Shown piece by piece: positions 52,258 to 64,000 of a stretch of DNA of 64,000 bases; within the stretch, counting starts at the first letter, position 1, and the number at the start of each line of letters is the position of its first letter. A program made the translations under genes and the position numbers. The notes beneath the pieces were generated by a model. It did no database searches and was not told where the DNA came from. It saw nothing but the letters and a program-made list of their open reading frames with translations. The stretch comes from Hippophae tibetana (taxonomy: Eukaryota > Streptophyta > Magnoliopsida > Rosales > Elaeagnaceae): assembly GCA_037013495.1 (NCBI GenBank), contig CM072810.1, forward strand, positions 51,942,843-52,006,842. Direction: 5' to 3'.

Positions 52258-55200
52258 TTGAACTGTCACCCTTAATCCTCGTTCAAAACTCACACCAAGT
52301 CACGAGGATGTTACCCCCCATGCACGACACAAGTCATTCTAAATGACACTTGGAAACAACATAGAAAGGTTACCCACAACAACGAACCCAGGGATGGTTC
52401 TTACCTCGGTTGCATCATTCCGTCTAATGTAAGCGAACTTCACCTCGAACTTGTGCTTTTATGGGATACAAATCGGAGATCATGTTTTGATACTAAACAT
52501 AGGAAAATAGCTAATCCTTCCTTCCTAAAGCTTAAGCTTTCAATACGGGACGCATGAACTGTCAACCTTAATCCTCGTTCAAAGCTCACAACAAGTCACG
52601 AGGATGTTACCCCCCCGTGCACGACACAAGTCATTCTAAATGACACTCGGAAACAACAAGGAAAGGTTACCCACAACAACGAACCCAGGGATGGTACTTA
52701 CCTCGGTTGCATCATTCCGTCTCTTGTAAGCGAACTTCACATCGAACTTGTGCTTTTATGGGACACAAACCTGAGATCATGTTTTGATACCAAACATAGG
52801 AAAATAGCTAATCCTTCCTTCCTAAAGCGTAAGCTTTCAATACGGGACGCTTGAACTGCCACCCTTAATCCCCGTTCAAAGCTCACAACAAGTCACGAGG
52901 ATGTTACCCCCCTTGCACGACACAAGTCATTCTAAATGACACTTGGAAACAACAAAGAAAGGTTACCCACAACAACGAACCCAGGGATGGTACCTACCTC
53001 GGTTTCATCATTCCATCTCCTGTAAGCGAACTTCACCTCTAAGTTGTGCTTTTATGGGATACAAATCGGATATCATGTTTTGATACCAAACATAGGAAAA
53101 TAGCTAATCCTTCCTTCCTAAAGCTTAAGCTTTCAATACGCGACGCTTGAACTGTCACCCTTAATCCTCGTTCAAAGCTCACAACAAGTCACGAGGATGT
53201 TACCCCCCCGTGCACGACCCAAGTCATTCTAAATGACACTCGGAAACAACAAGGAAAAGTTACCCACAACAACGAACCCAGGGATGGTACTTACCTCGGT
53301 TGCATCATTCCGTCTCTTGTAAGCAAACTTTACCTCTAAGTTGTGCTTTTATGGGATACAAATCGTAGATCATGTTTTGATACCAAACATAGGAAAATAG
53401 CTAATCCTTCCTTCCTAAAGCTTAAGATTTCAATACGGGACGCTTGAACTGTCACCCTTAATCCTCGTTCAAAGCTCACAACAAGTCACGAGGATGTTAC
53501 CCCCCCGTGCACGACCCAAGTCATTCTAAATGACACTCGGAAACAACAAGGAAAGGTTACCCAAAACAACGAACCCAGGGATGGTACTTACCTCGGTTGC
53601 ATCATTCCGTCTCTTGTAAGCGAACTTCACATCGAACTTGTGATTTTATGGGACACAAACCTGAGATCATGTTTTGATACCAAACATAGGAAAATAGCTA
53701 ATCCTTCCTTCCTAAAGCGTAAGCTTTCAATACGGGACGCTTGAACTGCCACCCTTAATCTCCGTTCAAAGCTCAGAACAAGTCACGAGGATGTTACCCC
53801 CCGTGCACGACACAAATCATTCTAAATGACACTTGGAAACAACAAAGAAAGGTTACCCAACCAACGAACCCAGGGATGGTACCTACCTCGGTTTCCTCAT
53901 TCCATCTCCTGTAAGCGAACTTCACCTCTAAGTTGTGCTTTTATGGGATACAAATCGGATATCATGTTTTGATACCAAATATAGGAAAATAGCTAATCCT
54001 TCCTTCCTAAAGCTTAAGCTTTCAATACGGGACGCTTGAACTGTCACCCTTAATCCTCGTTCAAAGCTCACAACAAGTCACGAGGATGTTACCCCCCCGT
54101 GCACGACACAATTCATTCTAAATGACACTCGGAAACAACAAGGAAAGGTTACCCACAACAACGAATCCAGGGATGGTACTTACCTCGGTTGCATCATTCC
54201 GTCTCTTGTAAGCAAACTTCACCTCTAAGTTGTGCTTTTATGGGATACAAATCGTAGATCATGTTTTGATACCAAACATAGGAAAATAGCTAATCCTTCT
54301 TTCCTAAAGCGTAAGCTTTCAATACGGGACGCTTGAACTGCCACCCTTAATCCCCGTTCAAAGCTCACAACAAGTCACGAGGATGTTACCCCCCTTGCAC
54401 GACACAAGTCATTCTAAATGACACTTGGAAACAACAAAGAAAGGTTACCCATAAGAACGAACCGAGGGATGGTACTTACCTCGGTTGCATCATTCCGTCT
54501 CTTGTAAGCGAACTTTACCTCGAACTTGTGCTTTTATGGGACACAAACCTGAGATCATGTTTTGATACGAAACATAGGAAAATAGCTAATCCTTCCTTCC
54601 AAAAGCTTAAGCTTTCAATACGGGACGCTTGAACTGTCACCCTTAATCCTCGTTCAAAACTCACACCAAGTCACGAGGATGTTACCCCCATGCACGACAC
54701 AAGTCATTCTAAATGACACTTGTAAACAACATAGAAAGGTTACCCACAACAACGAACCCAGGGATGGTTCTTACCTCGGTTGCATCATTCCGTCCCTTGT
54801 AAGTGAACTTCACCTCGAACTTGTGCTTTTATGGGATACAAATTCGGAGATCATGTTTTGATACTAAACATAGGAAAATAGCTAATCCTTCCTTCCTAAA
54901 ACTTAAGCTTTCAATACGGGACGCATGAACTATCAACCTTAATCCTCGTTCAAAGCTCACAACAAGTCACGAGGATGTTACCCCCCCGTGCACGACACAA
55001 GTCATTCTAAATGACACTCGGAAACAACAAGGAAAGGTTACCCACAACAACGAACCCAGGGATGGTACTTACCTCGGTTGCATCATTCCGTCTCTTGTAA
55101 GCGAACTTCACATCGAACTTGTGCTTTTATGGGACACAAACCTGAGATCATGTTTTGATACCAAACATAGGAAAATAGCTAATCCTTCCTTCCTAAAGCG

Positions 55201-57300
55201 TAAGCTTTCAATACGGGACGCTTGAATTGCCACCCTTAATCCCCGTTCAAAGCTCCCAAAAAGTCACGAGGATGTTACCCCCCTTGCACGACACAAGTCA
55301 TTCTAAATGACACTTGGAAACAACAAAGAAAGGTTACCCACAACAACGAACCCAGGGATGGTACCTACCTCGGTTTCATCATTCCATCTCCTGTAAGCGA
55401 ACTTCACCTCTAAGTTGTGCTTTTATGGGATACAAATCGGATATCATGTTTTGATACCAAACATAGGAAAATAGCTAATCCTTCCTTCCTAAAGCTTAAG
55501 CTTTCAATACGAGACGCTTGAACTGTCACCCTTAATCCTCGTTCAAAGCTCACAACAAGTCACGAGGATGTTACCCCCCCGTGCACGACCCAAGTCATTC
55601 TAAATGACACTCGGAAACAACAAGGAAAGGTTACCCACAACAACGAACCCAGGGATGGTACTTACCTCGGTTGCATCATTCCGTCTCTTGTAAGCAAACT
55701 TTACCTCTAAGTTGTGCTTTTATGGGATACAAATCGTAGATCATGTTTTGATACCAAACATAGGAAAATAGCTAATCCTTCCTTCCTAAAGCTTAAGATT
55801 TCAATACGGGACGCTTGAACTGTCACCCTTAATCCTCGTTCAAAGCTCACAACAAGTCACGAGGATGTTACCCCCCCGTGCACGACACAAGTCATTCTAA
55901 ATGACACTCGGAAACAACAAGGAAAGGTTACCCACCACAACGAACCCAGGGATGGTACTTACCTCGGTTGCATCATTCCGTCTCTTGTAAGCGAACTTCA
56001 CATCGAACTTGTGCTTTTATGGGACACAAACCTGAGATCATGTTTTGATACCAAACATAGGAAAATAGCTAATCCTTCCTTCCTAAAGCTTAAGATTTCA
56101 ATACGGGACGCTTGAACTGTCACCCTTAATCCTCGTTCAAAGCTCACAACAAGTCACGAGGATGTTACCCCCCCGTGCACGACACAAGTCATTCTAAATG
56201 ACACTTGGAAACAACATAGAAAGGTTACCCACAACAACGAACCCAGGGATGGATACTTACCTCGGTTGCATCATTCCGTCTCTTGTAAGTGAACTTCACC
56301 TCGAACTTGTGCTTTTATGGGATACAAATTCGGAGATTATGTTTTGATACTAAACATAGGAAAATAGCTAATCCTTCCTTCCTAAAGCTTAAGCTTTCAA
56401 TACGGGACGCTTGAACTGTCAACCTTAATCCTCGTTCAAAGCTCACAACAAGTCACGAGGATGTTACCCCCCCGTGCACGACACAAGTCATTCTAAATGA
56501 CACTCGGAAACAACAAGGAAAGGTTACCCACAACAACGAACCCAGGGATGGTACTTACCTCGGTTGCATCATTCCGTCTCTTGTAAGCGAACTTCACATC
56601 GAACTTGTGCTTTTATGGGATACAAAAATGAGATCATGTTTTGATACCAAACATAGGAAAATAGCTAATCCTTCCTTCCTAAAGCGTAAGCTTTCAATAC
56701 GGCACGCTTGAACTGCCACTCTTAATCCCCGTTCAAAGCTCACAACAAGTCACGAGGATGTTACCCCCCTTGCACGACACAAGTCATTCTAAATGACACT
56801 TGGAAACAACAAAGAAAGGTTACCCACAACAACGAACCCAGGGATGGTACCTACCTCGGTTTCATCATTCCATCTCCTGTAAGCGAACTTCACCTCTAAG
56901 TTGTGCTTTTATGGGATACAAATCGGATATCATGTTTTGATACCAAACATAGGAAAATAGCTAATCCTTCCTTCCTAAAGCTTAAGCTTTCAATACGGGA
57001 CGCTTGAATTGTCACCCTTAATCCTCGTTCAAAGCTCACAACAAGTCACGAGGATGTTACCCCCCCGTGCACGACACAAGTCATTCTAAATGACACTCGG
57101 AAACAACAAGGAAAGGTTACCCACAACAACGAACCCAGGGATGGTACTTACCTCGGTTGCATCATTCCGTCTCTTGTAAGCAAACTTTACCTCTAAGTTG
57201 TGCTTTTATGGGATACAAATCGTAGATCATGTTTTGATACCAAACATAGGAAAATAGCTAATTCTTCCTTCCTAAAGCTTAAGCTTTCAATACGGGACGC
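52258..57300 (+). repeat. Eight-monomer block (I, B, M, N/G, B-like, R, G, C/D) and partial second copy
   Basis: I monomers begin at 52258 and 54629, 2371 bp (8 monomers) apart. Both are followed by B, M and N/G. Shared variants include GCACGACCCAAG and TTAAGATTTC. The second copy then diverges to a B-like monomer at 55815, L at 56112, B, M and N/G. Private variants are GTCTAATGTAAG near 52424, CCCAACCAACG near 53858 and a 5 C tract near 54684. Confidence 0.8.
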
Positions 57301-60300
57301 TTGAACTGTCACCTTTAATCCTCGTTCAAAGCTCACAACAAGTCACGAGGATGTTACCCCCCCGTGCACGACACAAGTCATTCTAAATGACACTTGGAAA
57401 CAACATAGAAAGGTTACCCACAACAACAAACCCAGGGATGGATACTTACCTCGGTTGCATCATTCCGTCTCTTGTAAGCGAACTTCACCTCAAACTTGTG
57501 CTTTTTTGGGATACAAATTCGGAGATCATGTTTTGATACTAAACATAGAAAAATAGCTAATCCTTCCTTCCTAAAGCTTAAGCTTTCAATACGGGACGCA
57601 TAAACTGTCAACCTTAATCCTCGTTCAAAGCTCACAACAAGTCACGAGGATGTTACCCCCCCGTGCACGACACAAGTCATTCTAAATGACACTTGGAAAC
57701 AACAAAAAAAGGTTACCCATAACAACGAACCCAGGGATGGTACTTACCTCGGTTGCATCATTCCGTCTCTTGTAAGCGAACTTTACCTCGAACTTGTGCT
57801 TTTATGGGACACAAACCTGAGATCATGTTTTGATACCAAACATAGGAAAATAGCTAATCCTTCCTTCCAAAAGCTTAAGCTTTCAATACGGGACGCTTGA
57901 ACTGTCACCCTTAATCCTCGTTCAAAACTCACACCAAGTCACGAGGATGTTAACCCCCATGCACGACACAAGTCATTCTAAATGACACTTGGAAACAACA
58001 TAGAAAGGTTACCCACAACAACGAACCCAGGGATGGTTCTTACCTCGGTTGCATCATTCCGTCTCTTGTAAGCGAACTTCACCTCGAACTTGTGCTTTTA
58101 TGGGATACAAATTCGGAGATCATGTTTTGATACTAAACATAGGAAAATAGCTAATCCTTCCTTCCTAAAGCTTAAGCTTTCAATACGGGACGCATGAACT
58201 GTCAACCTTAATCCTCGTTCAAAGCTCACAACAAGTCACGAGGATGTTACCCCCCCGTGCACGACACAAGTCATTCTAAATGACACTCGGAAACAACAAG
58301 GAAAGGTTACCCACAGCAACGAACCCAGGGATGGTACTTACCTCGGTTGCATCATTCCGTCTCTTGTAAGCGAACTTCACATCGAACTTGTGCTTTTATG
58401 GGACACAAACCTGAGATCATGTTTTGATACCAAACATAGGAAAATAGCTAATCCTTCCTTCCTAAAGCGTAAGCTTTCAATACGGCACGCTTGAACTGCC
58501 ACTCTTAATCCCCGTTCAAAGCTCACAACAAGTCACGAGGATGTTACCCCCCTTGCACGACACAAGTCATTCTAAATGACACTTGGAAACAACAAAGAAA
58601 GGTTACGCACAACAACGAACCCAGGGATGGTACCTACCTCGGTTTCATCATTCCATCTCCTGTAAGCGAACTTCACCTCTAAGTTGTGCTTTTATGGGAT
58701 ACAAATCGGATATCATGTTTTGATACCAAACATAGGAAAATAGCTAATCCTTCCTTCCTAAAGCTTAAGCTTTCAATACGGGACGCTTGAATTGTCACCC
58801 TTAATCCTCGTTCAAAGCTCACAACAAGTCACGAGGATGTTACCCCCCCGTGCACGACACAAGTCATTCTAAATGACACTCGGAAACAACAAGGAAAGGT
58901 TACCCACAACAACGAACCCAGGGATGGTACTTACCTCGGTTGCATCAATCCGTCTCTTGTAAGCAAACTTTACCTCTAAGTTGTGCTTTTATGGGATACA
59001 AATCGTAGATCATGTTTTGATACCAAACATAGGAAAATAGCTAATCCTTCCTTCCTAAAGCTTAAGCTTTCAATACGGGACGCTTGAACTGTCACCTTTA
59101 ATCCTCGTTCAAAGCTCACAACAAGTCACGAGGATGTTACCCCCCCGTGCACGACACAAGTCATTCTAAATGACACTTGGAAACAACATAGAAAGGTTAC
59201 CCACAACAACAAACCCAGGGATGGATACTTACCTCGGTTGCATCATTCCGTCTCTTGTAAGCGAACTTCACCTCGAACTTGTGCTTTTATGGGATACAAA
59301 TTCGGAGATCATGTTTTGATACTAAACATAGAAAAATAGCTAATCCTTCCTTCCTAAAGCTTAAGCTTTCAATACGGGACGCATAAACTGTCAACCTTAA
59401 TCCTCGTTCAAAGCTCACAACAAGTCACGAGGATGTTACCCCCCCGTGCACGACACAAGTCATTCTAAATGACACTTGGAAACAACAAAAAAAGGTTACC
59501 AATAACAACGAACCCAGGGATGGTACTTACCTCGGTTGCATCATTCCGTCTCTTGTAAGCGAACTTTACCTCGAACTTGTGCTTTTATGGGACACAAACC
59601 TGAGATCATGTTTTTATACCAAACATAGGAAAATAGCTAATCCTTCCTTCCAAAAGCTTAAGCTTTCAATACGGGACGCTTGAACTGTCACCCTTAATCC
59701 TCGTTCAAAACTCACACCAAGTCACGAGGATGTTACCCCCCATGCACGACACAAGTCATTCTAAATGACACTTGGAAACAACATAGAAAGGTTACCCACA
59801 ACAACGAACCCAGGGATGGTTCTTACCTCGGTTGCATCATTCCGTCTCTTGTAAGCGAACTTCACCTCGAACTTGTGCTTTTATGGGATACAAATTCGGA
59901 GATCATGTTTTGATACTAAACATAGGAAAATAGCTAATCCTTCCTTCCTAAAGCGTAAGCTTTCAATACGGGACGCTTGAACTGCCACCCTTAATCCCCG
60001 TTCAAAGCTCACAACAAGTCACGAGGATGTTACCCCCCTTGCACGACACAAGTCATTCTAAATGACACTTGGAAACAACAAAGAAAGGTTACCCACACCA
60101 ACGAACCCAGGGATGGTACCTACCTCGGTTTCATCATTCCGTCTCCTGTAAGCGAACTTCACCTCTAAGTTGTGCTTTTATGGGATACAAATCGGATATC
60201 ATGTTTTGATACCAAACATAGGAAAATAGCTAATCCTTCCTTCCTAAAGCTTAAGCTTTCAATACGGGACGCTTGAACTGTCACCCTTAATCCTCGTTCA

Positions 60301-60569
60301 AAGCTCACAACAAGTCACAAGGATGTTACCCCCCCGTGCACGACACAAGTCATTCTAAATGACACTCGGAAACAACAAGGAAAGGTTACCCACAACAACG
60401 AACCCAGGGATGGTACTTACCTCGGTTGCATCATTTCGTCTCTTGTAAGCAAACTTTACCTCTAAGTTGTGCTTTTATGGGATACAAATCGTAGATCATG
60501 TTTTGATACCAAACATAGGAAAATAGCTAATCCTTCCTTCCTAAAGCTTAAGCTTTCAATACGGGACGC
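57301..60569 (+). repeat. L-P-I-(B)-M-(N/G or Q) higher-order repeat, downstream copy
   Basis: L monomers are at 57301, 59084 and 60570, giving one 1783 bp six-monomer unit and one 1486 bp five-monomer unit. They match the units at 36809-38591 and 38592-41576, but with one five-monomer unit fewer. The P monomer at 59383 carries the same ATAAACTG and ACCAATAAC as the expanded copies upstream, yet its C tract is the ordinary 7 C (59439-59445). That accounts for the shorter 1486 bp unit. Confidence 0.85.
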
Positions 60570-63500
60570 TTGAAATGTCACCCTTAATCCTCGTTCAAAG
60601 CTCACAACAAGTCACGAGGATGTTACCCCCCCGTGCACGACACAAGTCATTCTAAATGACACTTGGAAACAACATAGAAAGGTTACCCACAACAACAAAC
60701 CCAGGGATGGATACTTACCTCGGTTGCATCATTCCATCTCTTGTAAGCGAACTTCACCTCGAACTTGTGCTTTTATGGGATACAAATTCGGAGATCATGT
60801 TTTGATACTAAACATAGGAAAATAGCTAATCCTTCCTTCCTAAAGCTTAAGCTTTCAATACGGGACGCATGAACTGTCAACCTTAATCCTCGTTCAAAGC
60901 TCACAACAAGTCACGAGGATGTTACCCCCCCGTGCACGACACAAGTCATTCTAAATGACACTCGGAAACAACAAGGAAAGGTTACCCACAACAACGAACC
61001 CAGGGATGGTACTTACCTCGGTTGCATCATTCCGTCTCTTGTAAGCGAACTTCGCATCGAACTTGTGCTTTTATGGGACACAAACCTGAGATCATGTTTT
61101 GATACCAAACATAGGAAAATAGCTAATCCTTCCTTCTTAAAGCGTAAGCTTTCAATACGGGACGCTTGAACTGCCACCCTTAATCTCCGTTCAAAGCTCA
61201 CAACAAGTCACGAGGATGTTACCCCCCGTGCACGACACAAGTCATTCTAAATGACACTTGGAAACAACAAAGAAAGGTTACCCACACCAACGAACCCAGG
61301 GATGGTACCTACCTCGGTTTCCTCATTCCATCTCCTGTAAGCGAACTTCACCTCTAAGTTGTGCTTTTATGGGATACAAATCGGATATCATGTTTTGATA
61401 CCAAATATAGGAAAATAGCTAATCCTTCCTTCCTAAAGCTTAAGCTTTCAATACGGGACCCTTGAACTGTCACCCTTAATCCTCGTTCAAAGCTCACAAC
61501 AAGTCACGAGGATGTTACCCCTTCCGTGCACGACACAAGTCATTCTAAATGACACTCGGAAACAACAAGGAAAGGTTACCCACAACAACGAACCCAGGGA
61601 TGGTACTTACCTCGGTTGCATCATTCCGTCTCTTGTAAGCAAACTTCACCTCTAAGTTGTGCTTTTATGGGATACAAATCGTAGATCATGTTTTGATACC
61701 AAACATTGGAAAATAGCTAATCCTTCTTTCCTAAAGCGTAAGCTTTCAATACGGGACGCTTGAACTGCCACCCTTAATCCCCGTTCAAAGCTCACAACAA
61801 GTCACGAGGATGTTACCCCCCTTGCACGACACAAGTCATTCTAAATGACACTTGGAAACAACAAAGAAAGGTTACCCATAACAACGAACCGAGGGATGGT
61901 ACTTACCTCGGTTGCATCATTCCGTCTCTTGTAAGCGAACTTTACCTCGAACTTGTGCTTTTATGGGACACAAACCTGAGATCATGTTTTGATACCAAAC
62001 ATAGGAAAATAGCTAATCCTTCCTTCCAAAAGCTTAAGCTTTCAATACGGGACGCTTGAACTGTCACCCTTAATCCTCGTTCAAAACTCACACCAAGTCA
62101 CGAGGATGTTACCCCCCATGCACGACACAAGTCATTCTAAATGACACTTGGAAACAACATAGAAAGGTTACCCACAACAACGAACCCAGGGATGGTTCTT
62201 ACCTCGGTTGCATCATTCCGTCTCTTGTAAGCGAACTTCACCTCGAACTTGTGCTTTTATGGGACACAAACCTGAGATCATGTTTTGATACCAAACATAG
62301 GAAAATAGCTAATCCTTCCTTCCTAAAGCGTAAGCTTTCAATACGGGACGCTTGAACTGCCACCCTTAATCTCCGTTCAAAGCTCAGAACAAGTCACGAG
62401 GATGTTACCCCCCGTGCACGACACAAATCATTCTAAATGACACTTGGAAACAACAAAGAAAGGTTAACCACACCAACGAACCCAGGGATGGTACCTACCT
62501 CGGTTTCCTCATTCCATCTCCTGTAAGCGAACTTCACCTCTAAGTTGTGCTTTTATGGGATACAAATCGGATATCATGTTTTGATACCAAATATAGGGAA
62601 ATAGCTAATCCTTCCTTCCTAAAGCTTAAGCTTTCAATACGGGACGCTTGAACTGTCACCCTTAATCCTCGTTCAAAGCTCACAACAAGTCACGAGGATG
62701 TTACCCCCCCGTGCACGACACAAGTCATTCTAAATGACACTCGGAAACAACAAGGAAAGGTTACCCACAACAACGAACCCAGGGATGGTACTTACCTCGG
62801 TTGCATCATTCCGTCTCTTGTAAGCAAACTTCACATCGAACTTGTGCTTTTATGGGACACAAACCTGAGATCATGTTTTGATACCAAACATAGGAAAATA
62901 GCTAATCCTTCCTTCCTAAAGCGTAAGCTTTCAATACGGGACGCTTGAACTGCCACCCTTAATCTCCGTTCAAAGCTCAGAACAAGTCACGAGGATGTTA
63001 CCCCCCGTGTACAACACAAATCATTCTAAATGACACTTGGAAACAACAAAGAAAGGTTACCCACACCAACGAACCCAGGGATGGTACCTACCTCGGTTTC
63101 CTCATTCCATCTCCTGTAAGCGAACTTCACCTCTAAGTTGTGCTTTTATGGGATACAAATCGGATATCATGTTTTGATACCAAATATAGGAAAATAGCTA
63201 ATCCTTCCTTCCTAAAGCTTAAGCTTTCAATACGGGACGCTTGAACTGTCACCCTTAATCCTCGTTCAAAGCTCACAACAAGTCACGAGGATGTTACCCC
63301 CCCGTGCACGACACAAGTCATTCTAAATGACACTCGGAAACAACAAGGAAAGGTTACCCACAACAACGAACCCAGGGATGGTACTTACCTCGGTTGCATC
63401 ATTCCGTCTCTTGTAAGCAAACTTCACCTCTAAGTTGTGCTTTTATGGGATACAAATCGTAGATCATGTTTTGATACCAAACATAGGAAAATAGCTAATC

Positions 63501-64000
63501 CTTCCTTCCTAAAGCTTAAGCTTTCAATACGGGACGCTTGAACTGTCACCCTTAATCCTCGTTCAAAGCTCACAACAAGTCACGAGGATGTTACCCCCCC
63601 GTGCACGACACAAGTCATTCTAAATGACACTTGGAAACAACATAGAAAGGTTACCCACAACAACAAACCCAGGGATGGATACTTACCTCGGTTGCATCAT
63701 TCCGTCTCTTGTAAGCGAACTTCACCTCGAACTTGTGCTTTTATGGGATACAAATTCGGAGATCATGTTTTGATACTAAACATAGGAAAATAGCTAATCC
63801 TTCCTTCCTAAAGCTTAAGCTTTCAATACGGGACGCATGAACTGTCAACCTTAATCCTCGTTCAAAGCTCACAACAAGTCACGAGGATGTTACCCCCCCG
63901 TGCACGACACAAGTCATTCTAAATGACACTCGGAAACAACAAGGAAAGGTTACCCACAACAACGAACCCAGGGATGGTACTTACCTCGGTTGCATCATTC
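60570..64000 (+). repeat. L-B-R-G-C/D cassette, copy 3, and array continuing past the window
   Basis: It matches 41577-44546 at an offset of about 18993 bp: L, B (CTTCGCATCG), R, G (CCCCTTCCGTG near 61519), C/D (CGAACCGAGGG), I/B, R (TTAACCACACC, TATAGGGAAATAG), G/B, R, G. At 63538 it passes to L and at 63837 to a partial B, the order seen at 49587. The window ends inside a monomer, so the array goes on. Confidence 0.85.

Larger units (their letters stand above)
1..64000 (+). repeat. Satellite DNA array, ~297 bp monomer, all head-to-tail
   Basis: GGGACGCTTGAACTG or GGGACGCATGAACTG recurs every 295-299 bases from the first base to the last. Early copies start at 1, 298, 595, 892, 1189, 1486, 1781, 2078, 2375, 2672 and 2970; the last, partial copy starts at 63837. 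That is about 215 complete monomers averaging 296.9 bp. All are in the same orientation and no non-satellite base interrupts them. Copies differ by linked substitutions and a few one- or two-base length changes (C tract, AAATCGG/AAATTCGG, GGTACTT/GGATACTT), so monomers fall into recurring types. I do not recognise the family by name. There is no gene in this stretch. The setting is inferred to be eukaryotic heterochromatin. Confidence 0.98.

Noticed and set aside
1-64000. CRISPR array
   Set aside because: The regular spacing is of a 297 bp unit that is similar over its whole length, with no short repeat alternating with unique spacers and no cas genes.
1-64000. A hidden gene cluster or new protein-coding system
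   Set aside because: The window contains only satellite monomers on both strands, so there is no room for genes.

Overview
The whole 64 kb window is one uninterrupted satellite DNA array. The monomer is about 297 bp (observed about 295-299 bp), every copy points the same way, and about 215 complete copies plus one partial copy fill the window edge to edge. I find no host gene, RNA gene, transposon insertion, CRISPR array or unique spacer. The few 60-99 codon open frames are repeated pieces of the monomer, not genes. An array this long with nested higher-order repeats (HORs) points to eukaryotic heterochromatin (centromeric, pericentromeric or subtelomeric). A plant is my best guess, because each monomer carries a motif on the minus strand that resembles a plant retrotransposon primer-binding site. 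The sequence alone does not name the species.

For reference I number the monomer from the TTGAACTG (or ATGAACTG) that follows GGGACGC. In order it holds: a TTCAAAGCTCACAACAAG block (about 25-43); a C tract of 6-7, rarely 8-14 (about 57-63); the dyad GTCATTCTAAATGAC (about 76-90); a variable GGTACTTACC/GGTTCTTACC/GGTACCTACC block (about 139-148); an AACTTCACCTC block (about 179-190); GTTTTGATACCA (about 228-239); and the HindIII/AflII palindrome AAAGCTTAAGCTTT (about 271-284). Linked variants define recurring monomer types, which I call A, B, C, D, E, G, H, I, J, K, L, M, N, P, Q and R. These letters are mine.

Layout: 1-4.3 kb is mixed A/B/C/D/E/G/H types. 4.35-10.28 kb is a 10-monomer HOR (2968 bp) present twice. 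8.9-16.0 kb is an 11-monomer block duplicated in tandem, with a 3-monomer and a 2-monomer duplication nested inside it. 14.96-25.65 kb is an 18-monomer block (5344 bp) duplicated almost without change. 25.6-35.3 kb is a transition zone where the A/H types stop and the M/N types begin. 35.3-41.6 kb is a 5-monomer HOR, L-P-I-M-Q, with one 6-monomer variant and with C-tract expansions. 41.6-49.6 kb is R-rich, with a 5-monomer HOR of about 1483 bp. 49.6-57.3 kb is mixed 4- and 8-monomer blocks. 57.3-64 kb repeats the L-P-I-M-Q and R-rich cassettes.

The best-supported biology is a record of unequal exchange. Most large duplications have one chimeric monomer at their junction whose two halves match the two ends of the repeated unit. 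This lets the order of events be partly read, and several exchanges fall in the same short part of the monomer.
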